DNA from: Merdicola sp963557785
GTDB taxonomy: Bacteria; Bacillota; Clostridia; TANB77; CAG-508
Reading direction: 5' to 3'
DNA: 64,000 bases
NCBI GenBank assembly: GCA_963557785.1
Contig: CAUWBF010000003.1
Coordinates: 1 to 64,000 of the forward strand
This document shows, one piece after another, positions 45,686 to 54,846 of this stretch; positions within the stretch are counted from its first letter, which is position 1, and each line of letters opens with the position of its first letter. The notes beneath the pieces were generated by a model that saw only the letters and a list, made by a program, of their open reading frames with translations, was not told the DNA's origin and ran no database searches. The position numbers and the translations under genes were made by a program.

Positions 45686-45852
45686 CTATTCTCACCTTTT
45701 ATTCTTTCTTGTACTTCTCTATCATATATTAAATTTCATCATAAATCAACATTTTACAGCGTTTTTATCTTCTTAATTTTATCAAAATTTACAATTGAAA
45801 TTTATATGTTTTAATGTTATTATATTTTTATAATATACAAAGGAGAAAATAT

Positions 45853-46743
45853 ATGGCAGAGATAAAATTTGATTTTTATGATCCAGCAGTTTTAAAATCA
45901 TACAATTTAGATTCAAATATGAGATATCAATTAAATATGTTAGACTCTCTAGATGTATTTACTAGAAAGCATAGTGAAAATGTTGCAAATATAACTTGTA
46001 GATTATGCGAATATTTGCACTTAAGAAAAAGTTTTACTGTATATTGTACAACTTGTGCTTTCTTACACGATATTGGAAAAACTTTTATACCACCATCAAT
46101 TCTACAAAAACCGGGAAAATTAACTGACGAAGAATATGAAACAATGAAAACACATACTATGATTGGCTATAAAATGTGTTTAGATGATGCTAAATTACGT
46201 CCTTATGCTATAGGTCCAAGATGTCATCATGAAGCATTAAATGGTTCTGGTTATCCTGATGGTTTAAAAGGAAGAGAAATTCCACTTGAAGCTCAAATTA
46301 TAAAAGTTGCAGATGAATATGATGCAATTGTTAGTAAAAGGCAATATAAAACTCACATAGGAGTTACAGATACATTAAAAATATTAATAGAAAATGCTAA
46401 TGCAGGTAAAAATAACCCAAGAATTGTAAAAGCTTTACTAAAAGTTGTTATAGATGATACTATTTATGAAATATTTTGCACACAAGGTTACTTAGATTAT
46501 CTAAAAGAACAAATTAAACGTTTATCTCAAATTGAAGATTACTATAATAAAATGATTAATAGCAAAACAGAAAATAAAAAAAGTTATTATCATGAAGGTA
46601 TGAAAATGCTTTTTGATAATGGCGAAACAGATGAAAACTTTAAAGATATTATGACCCAATATCAAGAAGCTTTAGTTACAAGAACAGAAATAATTAAAAA
46701 TTTAAATAAAGAATTAAAAGAAATTAAAAAATTAAAAGTATAA
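45853..46743 (+). CDS. HD-GYP-type phosphohydrolase, first tandem copy
   Basis: 296 residues from the ATG at 45853 (AGGAGA upstream). The metal site is H..HDIGK in CAFLHDIGKTFIPPSIL; the HD-GYP marker is HHEALNGSGYPDGL and KVADEYDAIVSKRQY. HD-GYP enzymes degrade cyclic dinucleotides; here no receiver or sensor domain is attached, only short helical ends. It is 9 bp upstream of a close paralogue. Confidence 0.85.
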   Translation: MAEIKFDFYDPAVLKSYNLDSNMRYQLNMLDSLDVFTRKHSENVANITCRLCEYLHLRKSFTVYCTTCAFLHDIGKTFIPPSILQKPGKLTDEEYETMKTHTMIGYKMCLDDAKLRPYAIGPRCHHEALNGSGYPDGLKGREIPLEAQIIKVADEYDAIVSKRQYKTHIGVTDTLKILIENANAGKNNPRIVKALLKVVIDDTIYEIFCTQGYLDYLKEQIKRLSQIEDYYNKMINSKTENKKSYYHEGMKMLFDNGETDENFKDIMTQYQEALVTRTEIIKNLNKELKEIKKLKV

Positions 46744-46752
46744 GGAGTAAAT

Positions 46753-47691
46753 ATGGCTAAAGATCAATTCGATTTCTATGATAAAACTACATTAAAATCA
46801 TATAACTTAGATGCTACTATGCGCTATCAATTAACTATGCTTGATTCTTTAGACCCTTATACTAGAGTGCATAGTGAAAATGTTGCTAGTATTACTTGTA
46901 GAATATGTGAATATTTGCACTTAAGAAAAAGTTTTACAGCCTACTGTACTATATGTGCATATCTTCATGATATTGGAAAATTATTTATTCCCCTTCAGAT
47001 ATTAAATAAGCCTGATAGGCTTACTGATTCTGAATATGAAGTAATGAAAACTCATACGCTACTTGGCTATAAAATGTGTATGGATGACCTTAAATTACGA
47101 CCTTATGCACTTGGTCCTAAATATCATCATGAAGCACTAGATGGCTCTGGATACCCAGAGGGGCTAAAGAAAAATGAAATCCCTTTAGAAGATCAAATTA
47201 TAAAAGTTGCAGATGAATACGATGCAATTGTTAGTAAAAGGCAATATACTTCTCATGTAAATATTTCTGAAACTTTAAAACTTTTAATAAAGGATGCTGA
47301 ACCTGATCCTAAGACAGTAGCATTAGATAATGCTGCTGAAGGTGTAAAGATTGGTAGATTGAATAGAAAAGTAGTTAAAGTTCTTTTTAAAGTCGTTATA
47401 GATGATACACTTTATGAGATATCTTGCGTTGTAGGATATTTAGATTATTTAAAACAGCAAATTAAACGTTTAGAAACTATTTTAGATTACGAAAATAAAA
47501 TGAATAATGCTAAAAAGCAATCTAAAAAGGACTATTATAAAGAAGGAATGCATATGCTTTTTGCTGATGGAGAAAATTTTGATAATTATAAACAAATATT
47601 AGAGGAATATCGACAAGCACTAGTAACTAGAACTATTTTAGTTGATAATTTATATAACGAAATTAAAATAATTAAAAAGCTTAGGGTTTAA
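46753..47691 (+). CDS. HD-GYP-type phosphohydrolase, second tandem copy
   Basis: 312 residues, closely similar to the previous protein along its whole length: the same FDFYD start, LHDIGKLFIP, HHEALDGSGYPEGL and KVADEYDAIVSKRQYTS, and the same C-terminal helical end. It has a small extra segment (about residues 175-195, DPKTVALDNAAEG). A tandem duplication with partial divergence. They are probably co-transcribed and may form a heterodimer. Confidence 0.85.
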   Translation: MAKDQFDFYDKTTLKSYNLDATMRYQLTMLDSLDPYTRVHSENVASITCRICEYLHLRKSFTAYCTICAYLHDIGKLFIPLQILNKPDRLTDSEYEVMKTHTLLGYKMCMDDLKLRPYALGPKYHHEALDGSGYPEGLKKNEIPLEDQIIKVADEYDAIVSKRQYTSHVNISETLKLLIKDAEPDPKTVALDNAAEGVKIGRLNRKVVKVLFKVVIDDTLYEISCVVGYLDYLKQQIKRLETILDYENKMNNAKKQSKKDYYKEGMHMLFADGENFDNYKQILEEYRQALVTRTILVDNLYNEIKIIKKLRV

Positions 47692-47716
47692 ACTAAAAAG
47701 TTAAACTCTAAGCTTT
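47676..47716. terminator. Bidirectional terminator after the HD-GYP pair
   Basis: Long stem AAAGCTTAGGGTTTAA / TTAAACTCTAAGCTTT (one mismatch), overlapping the stop of the second HD-GYP gene. Confidence 0.85.
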
Positions 47717-47719
47717 AAT

Positions 47720-48064
47720 TTATAATCCGAAACTTACTCCTAATGCATTATTGATTTTATTTATTACGTCATTATTATCAATATGACCTATTCTTTCTTT
47801 CAATCTGCTCTTATCTATTGTTCTTATTTGCTCTGCAAGTACAATAGAATCTGATTTTAATCCACAGTCTTCACAATTAATTTCTATGTGAGTTGGTAAC
47901 TTATTTTTTGTCTTTTGTGATGTAATCGCTGCTGCTATTACAGTTGGGCTATATTTATTTCCCATATCATTTTGTATAATTAGTACTGGTCTTATTCCTC
48001 CCTGTTCTGAACCTACTACTGGACTTAAATCTGCATAATACATATCTCCTCTTTTTATTGTCAT
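47720..48064 (-). CDS. mazF: mRNA interferase MazF/EndoA (PemK family)
   Basis: 114 residues from the ATG at 48062-48064 (GGGAGTG upstream). The canonical Firmicutes EndoA pattern is nearly complete: RGDMYYADLSPVVGSEQGG, RPVLIIQND, VIAAAITSQ, THIEI and LAEQIRTIDKSRL. It cuts RNA at short sites and is normally held by MazE/EndoAI, encoded just upstream. No antitoxin frame is present in the 77-bp gap or directly beyond. Confidence 0.95.
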   Translation of the reverse strand: MTIKRGDMYYADLSPVVGSEQGGIRPVLIIQNDMGNKYSPTVIAAAITSQKTKNKLPTHIEINCEDCGLKSDSIVLAEQIRTIDKSRLKERIGHIDNNDVINKINNALGVSFGL

Positions 48065-48141
48065 TTTCTTCACTCCCACTAATTATTGTATTAAATGTTT
48101 TAAATACTAGTTCAAGATAAAGAAAATAGTTTTTTAAGATC

Positions 48142-48813
48142 TTAATTATTATTTGTACTATTTATATTTATCTCATTATATAATATGTAGATTTTTATTT
48201 TTTTGTTAATATCTTGTACTTCTAATTTTAGTGGTTTTCCAGTCTTCTTATCAATATATAACTTTTTATATATCGAATATTTGTTAGATTCATTTTTTAA
48301 TTTTACTATAATTTCTATTGTATCTCCTCTTTCATCTATTTTTTTGTTTTCTGATTCATTATAATCTTTTATAAATGTTTCTAAAAAAAGATGATTTTCT
48401 GTTAATTCTTTGTAATTTTCATATATTTTATTTAATCCAATTTTTGAGTTTTCTATATTTAAATTCGTACCATCAAATGTAGTAGTAAGTCCCTCAATAT
48501 TACTTGGCAATTCTACTATTTGTTTAGATATATTATTTTCTTTTGAATATTCCTGTTTTAATACATATTTGTTTGTATTTTTATTACTTTCAATTGTTAC
48601 ATCTATAGTTGTACTATATGAACTAATATTTAAAATATATTCTGTAATTTCTTCAGATGTTTTATTACTTATATTGTTCCCATATTTTTTTGATTTATAA
48701 TTAATTTTAAACAAAATTAAAGAAATTATTAAAATAATTATTATTGCAAATATGTATATAGGCTTTTTATTTTTTTCTTTTTTATATTTATACTTAATTT
48801 TATTTTTATCCAT
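48142..48813 (-). CDS. Membrane-anchored LolA/GerS-like protein
   Basis: 223 residues: Lys-rich start, one membrane helix (about 18-36), then an all-beta-looking domain (TIDVTIESNKNTNKYVL, LTTTFDGTNLNI, KLYIDKKTGKPLKLEV). That outline (strand pairs ending in 'dk-TgkPlkle') fits the LolA-like fold of the clostridial germination protein GerS and related lipoproteins, but there is no lipobox. Role unknown. Confidence 0.5.
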   Translation of the reverse strand: MDKNKIKYKYKKEKNKKPIYIFAIIIILIISLILFKINYKSKKYGNNISNKTSEEITEYILNISSYSTTIDVTIESNKNTNKYVLKQEYSKENNISKQIVELPSNIEGLTTTFDGTNLNIENSKIGLNKIYENYKELTENHLFLETFIKDYNESENKKIDERGDTIEIIVKLKNESNKYSIYKKLYIDKKTGKPLKLEVQDINKKIKIYILYNEININSTNNN

Positions 48814-48854
48814 AGTAAATCTCCTTTCGAAAAGTTTAATTTTATAGAAAATAA

Positions 48855-48884
48855 AAAAGAATAGATTACATTATCTATTCTTTT
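48855..48884 (-). terminator. Terminator of dusB
   Basis: 12-bp stem AAAAGAATAGAT / ATCTATTCTTTT right after the dusB stop. Confidence 0.8.
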
Positions 48885-48887
48885 CAT

Positions 48888-49868
48888 TTATATGCTTATA
48901 AAATTAAAGTATTCCGTTAAAGTATCTAGCAACTCTTTTTCAGTTTCAATTTGATTTACTCTATCTCTCATTTTACTTGAGTCTTTTAAATTTTTGATAT
49001 ACCAACTTATGTGTTTTCTCATTTCTTTTATTGCAACATTTTCACCTTTTTCTTCTACTTCCATTTTTATATGTTTCTTCATAACTTCTAATTTTTCTTT
49101 TAATGAAGGTGCTTCTAATTTATTTCCAGTTTCTAAGAAATATATTATTTGTTCAAATATCCATGGGTTTCCAAGAGCTCCTCTTCCACACATAATTCCA
49201 TCTACACCTGTATATTCAAACATTCTTTTTGCTGTTTCTTCAGAAGTTATATCACCATTTCCAATTACAGGAATGTTTACCGCTTCTTTTACACTTTTTA
49301 TAATATCTAAATCAGCAACACCTGTATAAAATTCTTGTCTTGTTCTTCCATGTATTGTAATTGCTGAAGCACCTGCTTTTTCTATTAATATCGCTGCTTC
49401 TTTAGCAACAATATTATTATCATCCCAACCTTTTCTCATTTTAACAGTTACAGGCTTTGTAGTATTATTTACTACTGCTTCTACTATTTTATATGCCAAA
49501 TCCAAATCTAATAAAAGTTTACTTCCATCTCCGTTTTTTACAACTTTCGGAGCTGGACATCCCATATTTATGTCTATAATATCTGCAAAGTTGTCTACAT
49601 ACTTCGTTGCAGTAATCATTGCTTCTATATCACTTCCAAATATTTGGACACTTATTGGCCTTTGCTCATCTTTTATATTAAGTAATTTCTTTGTTTTTTC
49701 ATCGTTATAGAATATTGCCTTACTGCTTGCCATTTCTGTAGTTGCAAGCCCAGCGCCATGTTCTTTGCAAATAATTCTAAATGCTCTATCCGTTATACCT
49801 GCCATCGGTGCTAACAAAACATTATTTTTTAATTCAACATTTCCTATTTTTAATGGTTTTAAATACAT
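48888..49868 (-). CDS. dusB: tRNA-dihydrouridine synthase DusB
   Basis: 326 residues, FMN-dependent TIM barrel. LAPMAGITDRAFR at the start, catalytic Cys in INMGCPAPKVVKNGDGS, TVKMRKGWDD and HGRTRQEFYTG are the DusB signature. It reduces uridines in the tRNA D-loop. It follows rodA by 14 bp, so it may be in the minD-minE-rodA transcript. Confidence 0.96.
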   Translation of the reverse strand: MYLKPLKIGNVELKNNVLLAPMAGITDRAFRIICKEHGAGLATTEMASSKAIFYNDEKTKKLLNIKDEQRPISVQIFGSDIEAMITATKYVDNFADIIDINMGCPAPKVVKNGDGSKLLLDLDLAYKIVEAVVNNTTKPVTVKMRKGWDDNNIVAKEAAILIEKAGASAITIHGRTRQEFYTGVADLDIIKSVKEAVNIPVIGNGDITSEETAKRMFEYTGVDGIMCGRGALGNPWIFEQIIYFLETGNKLEAPSLKEKLEVMKKHIKMEVEEKGENVAIKEMRKHISWYIKNLKDSSKMRDRVNQIETEKELLDTLTEYFNFISI

Positions 49869-49882
49869 TTTCTATCCCTTTT

Positions 49883-50990
49883 CTATTCAACAAAAATCGC
49901 TTTTTGCCTTCTTCCGCTTATATTCATAAGTAAAGCTATTAGAATAAAGTTTGTAAGTAATGAACTTCCCCCATAGCTTACAAATGGTAGTGGTACACCA
50001 GTAATAGGTAATAATCCCATTGTCATTCCTATATTTTCTATCATATGGAACATAAATATTCCTGCTATTCCTATTGCTATATATGAACCCAAATCATCTT
50101 TTGCTGTTTTTGCAATATATATAGCCTTAGTAATCAAAACCACATAAATAATTATGATTCCTGCACTAACTATAAATCCCATTTCCTCTCCAATAACAGA
50201 AAAAATAAAGTCTGTAGTTTTTGGATATAAGAATCCTAATTGTGTTTGATTACCTTTTAAAATTCCCATTCCTGTTAGTCCACCTGCTCCAATTGCAAGT
50301 TTAGATTGTATTACATTATAACCTGCTCCCCTAGGATCTGAATTAGGATTTAAGAATACATTTATTCTTGATTTAGCATGATCCGGTAATACAAAATTAT
50401 ATACTATTGGAACTGCAACAGCAACTACTATTAAACATCCTATTATATATTTTTTATCAATACCTGCTGTAAGCAAAATTAAAATCATAGCTACAAGATA
50501 TGCAGCTGCTGTACCGTAATCTGGTTGTTTTATAATTAATAATACTGGTATCGCTACTACAGCAATAGCTCCTAATAACTTAAGCGGTTTATTTATTTCA
50601 TTCTTTCCTCTTGATTGAATTTTACAAATTACTAATGATAATGCTAATATTACAAATATTTTTGCAAGCTCTGCTGGTTGAAATGCAAACACTTTAAAAT
50701 CGAACCAGCTTGTAGCTCCATTTACAGGTTCTGTAAAGAATACTGCAATTAATAAAATAATAAAAATTCCGATAAAAAATTGGAGATACTTTTGCTATAG
50801 TTTCATAATCTATAAAAATGATTGCAAACACAATAGGTATACTTACTAGAAACCATATAAATTGTCTTTCTAAGCTATCATAACCTGATTCTTGTGTTGC
50901 TGAAAAAAGCGCAATCATTCCTATAATACATAATATAACACTACAAACAAATACTCCCCAATCTATATTTTTAAAAATCTTTCTTTTCAT
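49883..50990 (-). pseudogene. rodA: Cell-elongation SEDS glycosyltransferase RodA, with a one-base frameshift
   Basis: The 5' part (50990 to about 50780) has the normal RodA start (FKNIDWGVFVCSVILCIIGM, YETIAKVSPIF). In a run of six A (plus strand 50774-50779) one extra base breaks the frame. Removing it restores FIGIFIILLIAVFFTEPVNG and joins the rest (FQPAELAKI, PNSDPRGAGYNVIQSKLAIG, GVPLPFVSYGGSS). Total length is 3n+1, about 368 residues once repaired. RodA polymerises glycan strands for elongation. Homopolymer position makes sequence error likely; otherwise the gene is broken. Confidence 0.85.
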
Positions 50991-51028
50991 CTACTAACCT
51001 CTGTTTTTTTATTTTATAAAAACATCCT

Positions 51029-51607
51029 TTATTGGTTTATGCTATCTGCTTCTTTATTTTCTTCTTTTAATTCCTCAGAATTCTCAGTAGATTCTTTTTT
51101 ATTTTCTTCACTATTTGTTGTATTAACATTATCCTCTTTTACTTCTTCTACTTTTTCTTCTTTAGAATTATCCTCTTTTTCCTTTTTTTCTACTTTTGCT
51201 TTATTTTCTTGTTTAGCTTTTTTTATTTCTTTATTTTCTTCTTTTACTTCTTCATTTTGTTTTTTAGTATTTTCTTCTGCCTTTTTAGCTAATTCTGCTT
51301 CTTCTTTTTTATCTTCTTTTATACTTATGATTGGAATATTTGCATATAATGCTGGTGCACCATTTGTCCCATCCTCATTTTCTTTATTTGTTAATCTAAC
51401 ATCTATTGCATTTTCATCAACATCTATATATTTTTTTATAACTTCTATTATTTCTTGTTTCATCATTTCAAGAAAATCAGCAGATACATTAGCTCTATCT
51501 TGCATTAATACTAAATGTAATCTTTCTTTTGCTGTTTCTTTAGAACTAGCTTCTTGGCTTTCTGCTTTAATTAATTTTTTAAAAAATTTTGTAATGCTTT
51601 CAAACAT
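51029..51607 (-). CDS. minE: Cell division topological factor MinE with a long charged C-terminal tail
   Basis: 192 residues. Residues 1-95 are normal MinE: amphipathic start FESITKFFKKLI, ERLHLVLMQDRA (MinD-binding) and the beta strand VDVRLTNKE-like region. Residues about 100-192 form a low-complexity Glu/Lys/Asn tail, doubling the usual 85-95 residues. MinE drives MinD off the membrane and sets the mid-cell site. It is placed 26 bp after minD. The tail looks disordered. Confidence 0.88.
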   Translation of the reverse strand: MFESITKFFKKLIKAESQEASSKETAKERLHLVLMQDRANVSADFLEMMKQEIIEVIKKYIDVDENAIDVRLTNKENEDGTNGAPALYANIPIISIKEDKKEEAELAKKAEENTKKQNEEVKEENKEIKKAKQENKAKVEKKEKEDNSKEEKVEEVKEDNVNTTNSEENKKESTENSEELKEENKEADSINQ

Positions 51608-51633
51608 TTCTTCTCCTCCAATTATTATATGTA

Positions 51634-52428
51634 TTATTTAATTCTGAATAATCTTTTTATTCTAGCAAGAAGGCCTTTCTCTCTTCCAGGTATTGTTACT
51701 TCTATATTTTCTCCAAGAATTCTTTTAGCAATTTCCATATATGCTTTTCCTGAAGGTGCTTTTCTATTTGATATTACAGGTTCTCCTTTATTAGTTTGTG
51801 TAATAATGTATTCATCGTCTGGTACAACACCAATTAAATCTATTGATAATAAGTCAACTATATCATCAACATCCATCATTTTTCCACGTCTTACCATTTC
51901 TGGTCTTAATTTGTTTATAACTAATTGTGGATTTTTAATTTGTGATGATTCTAAAAGTCCTATAATTCTGTCTGCATCTCTGATTGCTGATATTTCGGCC
52001 ATTGTTACTACTATAGCTCTATCTGCTCCAACAATAGCATTTTTAAATCCTTGTTCTATACCTGCAGGACAATCTATTAAAATATAGTCAAATTCTTCTT
52101 TTAGTTTATCTACTAATTCTTTCATTTGTTCTTCTGTAATTGCACTTTTATCTCTTGTTTGGGCAGCTGGTAATAAGAAAAGCTCTTGAAATCTTTTGTC
52201 TTTAATTAAAGCTTGTCTTAATTTACATTTTTGTTCTACAACATCAACTATATCATAAACAATTCTATTTTCTAATCCCATTACAACGTCTAGATTACGT
52301 AATCCTATATCTGTATCTACTAAAGCTACTTTTTTACCTTCTAGAGCTAATGCAGATCCTAAGTTTGCTGTTGTAGTAGTTTTTCCTACTCCACCTTTAC
52401 CTGATGTTATAACTATAACTTCTCCCAT
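51634..52428 (-). CDS. minD: Septum site-determining ATPase MinD
   Basis: 264 residues. Deviant Walker A GKGGVGKTTTTANLG, DTDIGLRNLDVVMG and DCPAGIEQGFKNAI are the MinD pattern, and the C-terminal membrane-targeting helix (REKGLLARIKRLF) is present. It recruits MinC and MinE to the membrane. minC, often immediately upstream, is not there: upstream lie 250 bp of spacer and then the divergent por operon. Confidence 0.96.
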   Translation of the reverse strand: MGEVIVITSGKGGVGKTTTTANLGSALALEGKKVALVDTDIGLRNLDVVMGLENRIVYDIVDVVEQKCKLRQALIKDKRFQELFLLPAAQTRDKSAITEEQMKELVDKLKEEFDYILIDCPAGIEQGFKNAIVGADRAIVVTMAEISAIRDADRIIGLLESSQIKNPQLVINKLRPEMVRRGKMMDVDDIVDLLSIDLIGVVPDDEYIITQTNKGEPVISNRKAPSGKAYMEIAKRILGENIEVTIPGREKGLLARIKRLFRIK

Positions 52429-52626
52429 AACTTTTATTCCTCCTTGAAGTTATTTTTTATAATAACTCTATATAAACATAAAATTTGACACTATTATAAT
52501 ATATGAAAAAGCTCAAAAAGTCAATGTTTATACCCCCTATATTTAAAATAAATTACAAAAAATTTACAAAATTATTACAGTATTCCTTCTTGTCGCATTT
52601 TCGACCCATCATTCTAACTTATTCCC

Positions 52627-52655
52627 TTGACATTGCTGTAATTTAAGCATATACT
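52627..52655 (+). promoter_or_regulatory. por operon promoter
   Basis: TTGACA (52627-52632), 17-nt spacer, TATACT (52650-52655); near consensus. The rest of the 290-bp divergent spacer between minD and porG (52429-52720) holds no gene; nothing else was recognised there. Confidence 0.82.
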
Positions 52656-52720
52656 CTATTTGTAAAATTGCAATCATTTTATTGATTGACATTAAATCTA
52701 AGGAGGTTAGTCTTAAAGAT

Positions 52721-53302
52721 ATGGAAAACATGATAGAAATTAGATGGCATGGTAGAGGTGGACAAGGTGCAAAAACAGCTTCTCTTTTATTAGCTGATGC
52801 AGCTTTTAATACTGGTAAATATATTCAAGGATTCCCTGAATATGGACCAGAAAGAATGGGAGCTCCTATTACAGCTTATAACCGTATAAGCTCATCACCT
52901 ATTACTATTCATACAAATATTTATGAACCTGACTATGTAGTTGTTGTTGATGATACATTACTAGAATCAGTTAATGTTACAGGTGGTCTAAAAAAAGATG
53001 GTGCTATCATTATTAATACAACTAAAGATATAGAATACTTAAAAAAAGTTTTAAAAGGATATGAAGGAAGTGTTTACACTATAGATGCTAGAAAAGTTTC
53101 TTTAGAAGCTTTAGGAAAATATTTCCCTAATACCCCTATGCTTGCAGCTATTGTTAAAGTTAGTGGTGTTATGACAGAACAAGCTTTTCTAGAAGATATG
53201 CAAGGTTCTTTTAAACATAAATTTGCTAAAAAACCTGAAGTTATAGAAGGTAATATGAAAGCATTAGAACTTGCTTTAAAAGAAGTAAAAAAAGTTCAAT
53301 AA
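52721..53302 (+). CDS. porG: Pyruvate:ferredoxin oxidoreductase, gamma subunit
   Basis: 193 residues from the ATG at 52721. IRWHGRGGQGAKTAS, PEYGPERMGAPITAYNRI and VVVDDTLLE are the gamma-subunit signature. Note that the AAGGAGG (52700-52706) is 14 nt from this ATG, farther than usual; the frame is open further upstream but with no better start. It is the first gene of the order gamma-delta-alpha-beta as in four-subunit POR of anaerobes. Confidence 0.93.
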   Translation: MENMIEIRWHGRGGQGAKTASLLLADAAFNTGKYIQGFPEYGPERMGAPITAYNRISSSPITIHTNIYEPDYVVVVDDTLLESVNVTGGLKKDGAIIINTTKDIEYLKKVLKGYEGSVYTIDARKVSLEALGKYFPNTPMLAAIVKVSGVMTEQAFLEDMQGSFKHKFAKKPEVIEGNMKALELALKEVKKVQ

Positions 53303-53321
53303 TAAAGAGGTGAAATAAACA

Positions 53322-53627
53322 ATGTCAGAAATAAATGTAAATACACCAATGGAAGATTTAACAATTGGTGGAAATATATATGAAGCTGGAAATGCTAAAA
53401 ACTTTAAAACTGGTGATTGGAGAAGTATGCGCCCTGTATACCTTTCAGACAAATGTAAACAATGTGGTCTTTGCTTCCCTGTTTGTCCAGAGAATGCCAT
53501 TCCAGTAGATAAAGAAACATGTAATAGAAAAGATTTTGACTTCGATTATTGTAAAGGTTGCGGAGTTTGTGCAAAAGTTTGTCCGTTTGGAGCAATTACA
53601 ATGGTAGAAGAAGGATCAAATGAATAA
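53322..53627 (+). CDS. porD: Pyruvate:ferredoxin oxidoreductase, delta (ferredoxin) subunit
   Basis: 101 residues with two [4Fe-4S] motifs: CKQCGLCFPVCP and CKGCGVCAKVCP. It passes electrons from the thiamine site in PorB to free ferredoxin, hence to hydrogenase. AGAGGTG upstream of ATG; 19 bp after porG. Confidence 0.95.
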   Translation: MSEINVNTPMEDLTIGGNIYEAGNAKNFKTGDWRSMRPVYLSDKCKQCGLCFPVCPENAIPVDKETCNRKDFDFDYCKGCGVCAKVCPFGAITMVEEGSNE

Positions 53628-53652
53628 TTATTAAGAAAGGATGAAATACAAA

Positions 53653-54846
53653 ATGGGAATAAGAGAACGTTTAAGTGGTAATGAAGCTGTTGCTACTGCA
53701 ATGAAACAAATTAATCCAGATGTTGTTGCAGCATTTCCTATAACACCTTCAACAGAAATACCACAATATTTTTCAACTTTCGTAGCAAATGGAACTGTTG
53801 ATACAGAGTTTGTTGCTGTAGAAAGTGAACATAGTGCAATGAGTGCTTGTATAGGTGCTGAAGCTGCTGGTAGTAGAGCTATGACTGCTACATCTGCTAA
53901 TGGTCTTTCTCTAATGTGGGAAATGATTTATATAGCTTCAAGTTTAAGACTTCCAATAGTTATGTCTTTAGTAAATAGAGCTGTATCTGGACCTTTAAAT
54001 ATTCATAATGATCATTCAGATGCAATGGGAGTTCGTGATAGTGGTTGGATTATGCTTTTCTCTGAAAACAATCAAGAAGCATATGATAATACATTAATGG
54101 CACATAGAATTGCAGAACACAAAGATGTTATGCTACCTTTAATGGTTTGCCAAGATGGATTTATTACTTCACACTCTATAGAAAATATTTATCTTGTAGA
54201 AGATGAAAAAGTTAAAGAATTTGTTGGAACATATAAACCAGAACATTATTTATTAAATAGAAATGAACCAATAGCTATAGGTCCTTTAGACTTACAAGCT
54301 TATCTATTTGAACACAAAACTCAACAAGCTGATGCAATGAGAAATGCAAAAAAAGTAATTGCAGAAGTTGCAGAAGATTTTGAAAAAATGACAGGAAGAA
54401 AATATTCTTTCTTTGAAGAATATAAATTAGAAGATGCTGATATAGCTATCGTTTGTATGAACTCTACAGCAGGAACAACAAAATTTGTAGTAGATAATCT
54501 ACGCAAACAAGGTATAAAAGCCGGATTATTAAAAATTCGTATGTTTAGACCTTTCCCTACCGAAGAAGTTGCTAAGGCTTTATCACATTTAAAAGCAGTA
54601 GCAGTATTAGATAAAGCAGATTCTTTAAACGCTGCCGGTGGAGCATTATTCGAAGATGTTACATCAGCAATGTATGTAAATGGTAAAAATGTACCAATGG
54701 TAAATTATATTTATGGAATTGGTGGTAGAGATACAAAAACTACAGATATCGAATCAGTTTATAGTGATTTAGCTGAAATAGTTAAAACTGGTAAAATTGA
54801 TAATCCATATAGATATCTAGGCTTAAGGAAAGGAGATAACAAATAA
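53653..54846 (+). CDS. porA: Pyruvate:ferredoxin oxidoreductase, alpha subunit
   Basis: 397 residues from the ATG at 53653, which has AAAGGA 11 nt upstream; the ATG at 53641 lies directly on that site. It contains the pyrimidine-binding domain (GNEAVATAM, AAFPITPSTEIPQY, FVAVESEHSAMSACIGA) and domain III. PITPST is diagnostic of the PorA type. It acts with PorB to bind thiamine diphosphate and convert pyruvate plus CoA to acetyl-CoA and CO2. The stop overlaps the porB start by one base. Confidence 0.95.
   Translation: MGIRERLSGNEAVATAMKQINPDVVAAFPITPSTEIPQYFSTFVANGTVDTEFVAVESEHSAMSACIGAEAAGSRAMTATSANGLSLMWEMIYIASSLRLPIVMSLVNRAVSGPLNIHNDHSDAMGVRDSGWIMLFSENNQEAYDNTLMAHRIAEHKDVMLPLMVCQDGFITSHSIENIYLVEDEKVKEFVGTYKPEHYLLNRNEPIAIGPLDLQAYLFEHKTQQADAMRNAKKVIAEVAEDFEKMTGRKYSFFEEYKLEDADIAIVCMNSTAGTTKFVVDNLRKQGIKAGLLKIRMFRPFPTEEVAKALSHLKAVAVLDKADSLNAAGGALFEDVTSAMYVNGKNVPMVNYIYGIGGRDTKTTDIESVYSDLAEIVKTGKIDNPYRYLGLRKGDNK

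Noticed and set aside
51039..51641. A 200-codon plus-strand frame opposite minE
   Set aside because: A Ser/Phe-rich low-complexity frame created by the complement of the Glu/Lys repeats in the MinE tail.
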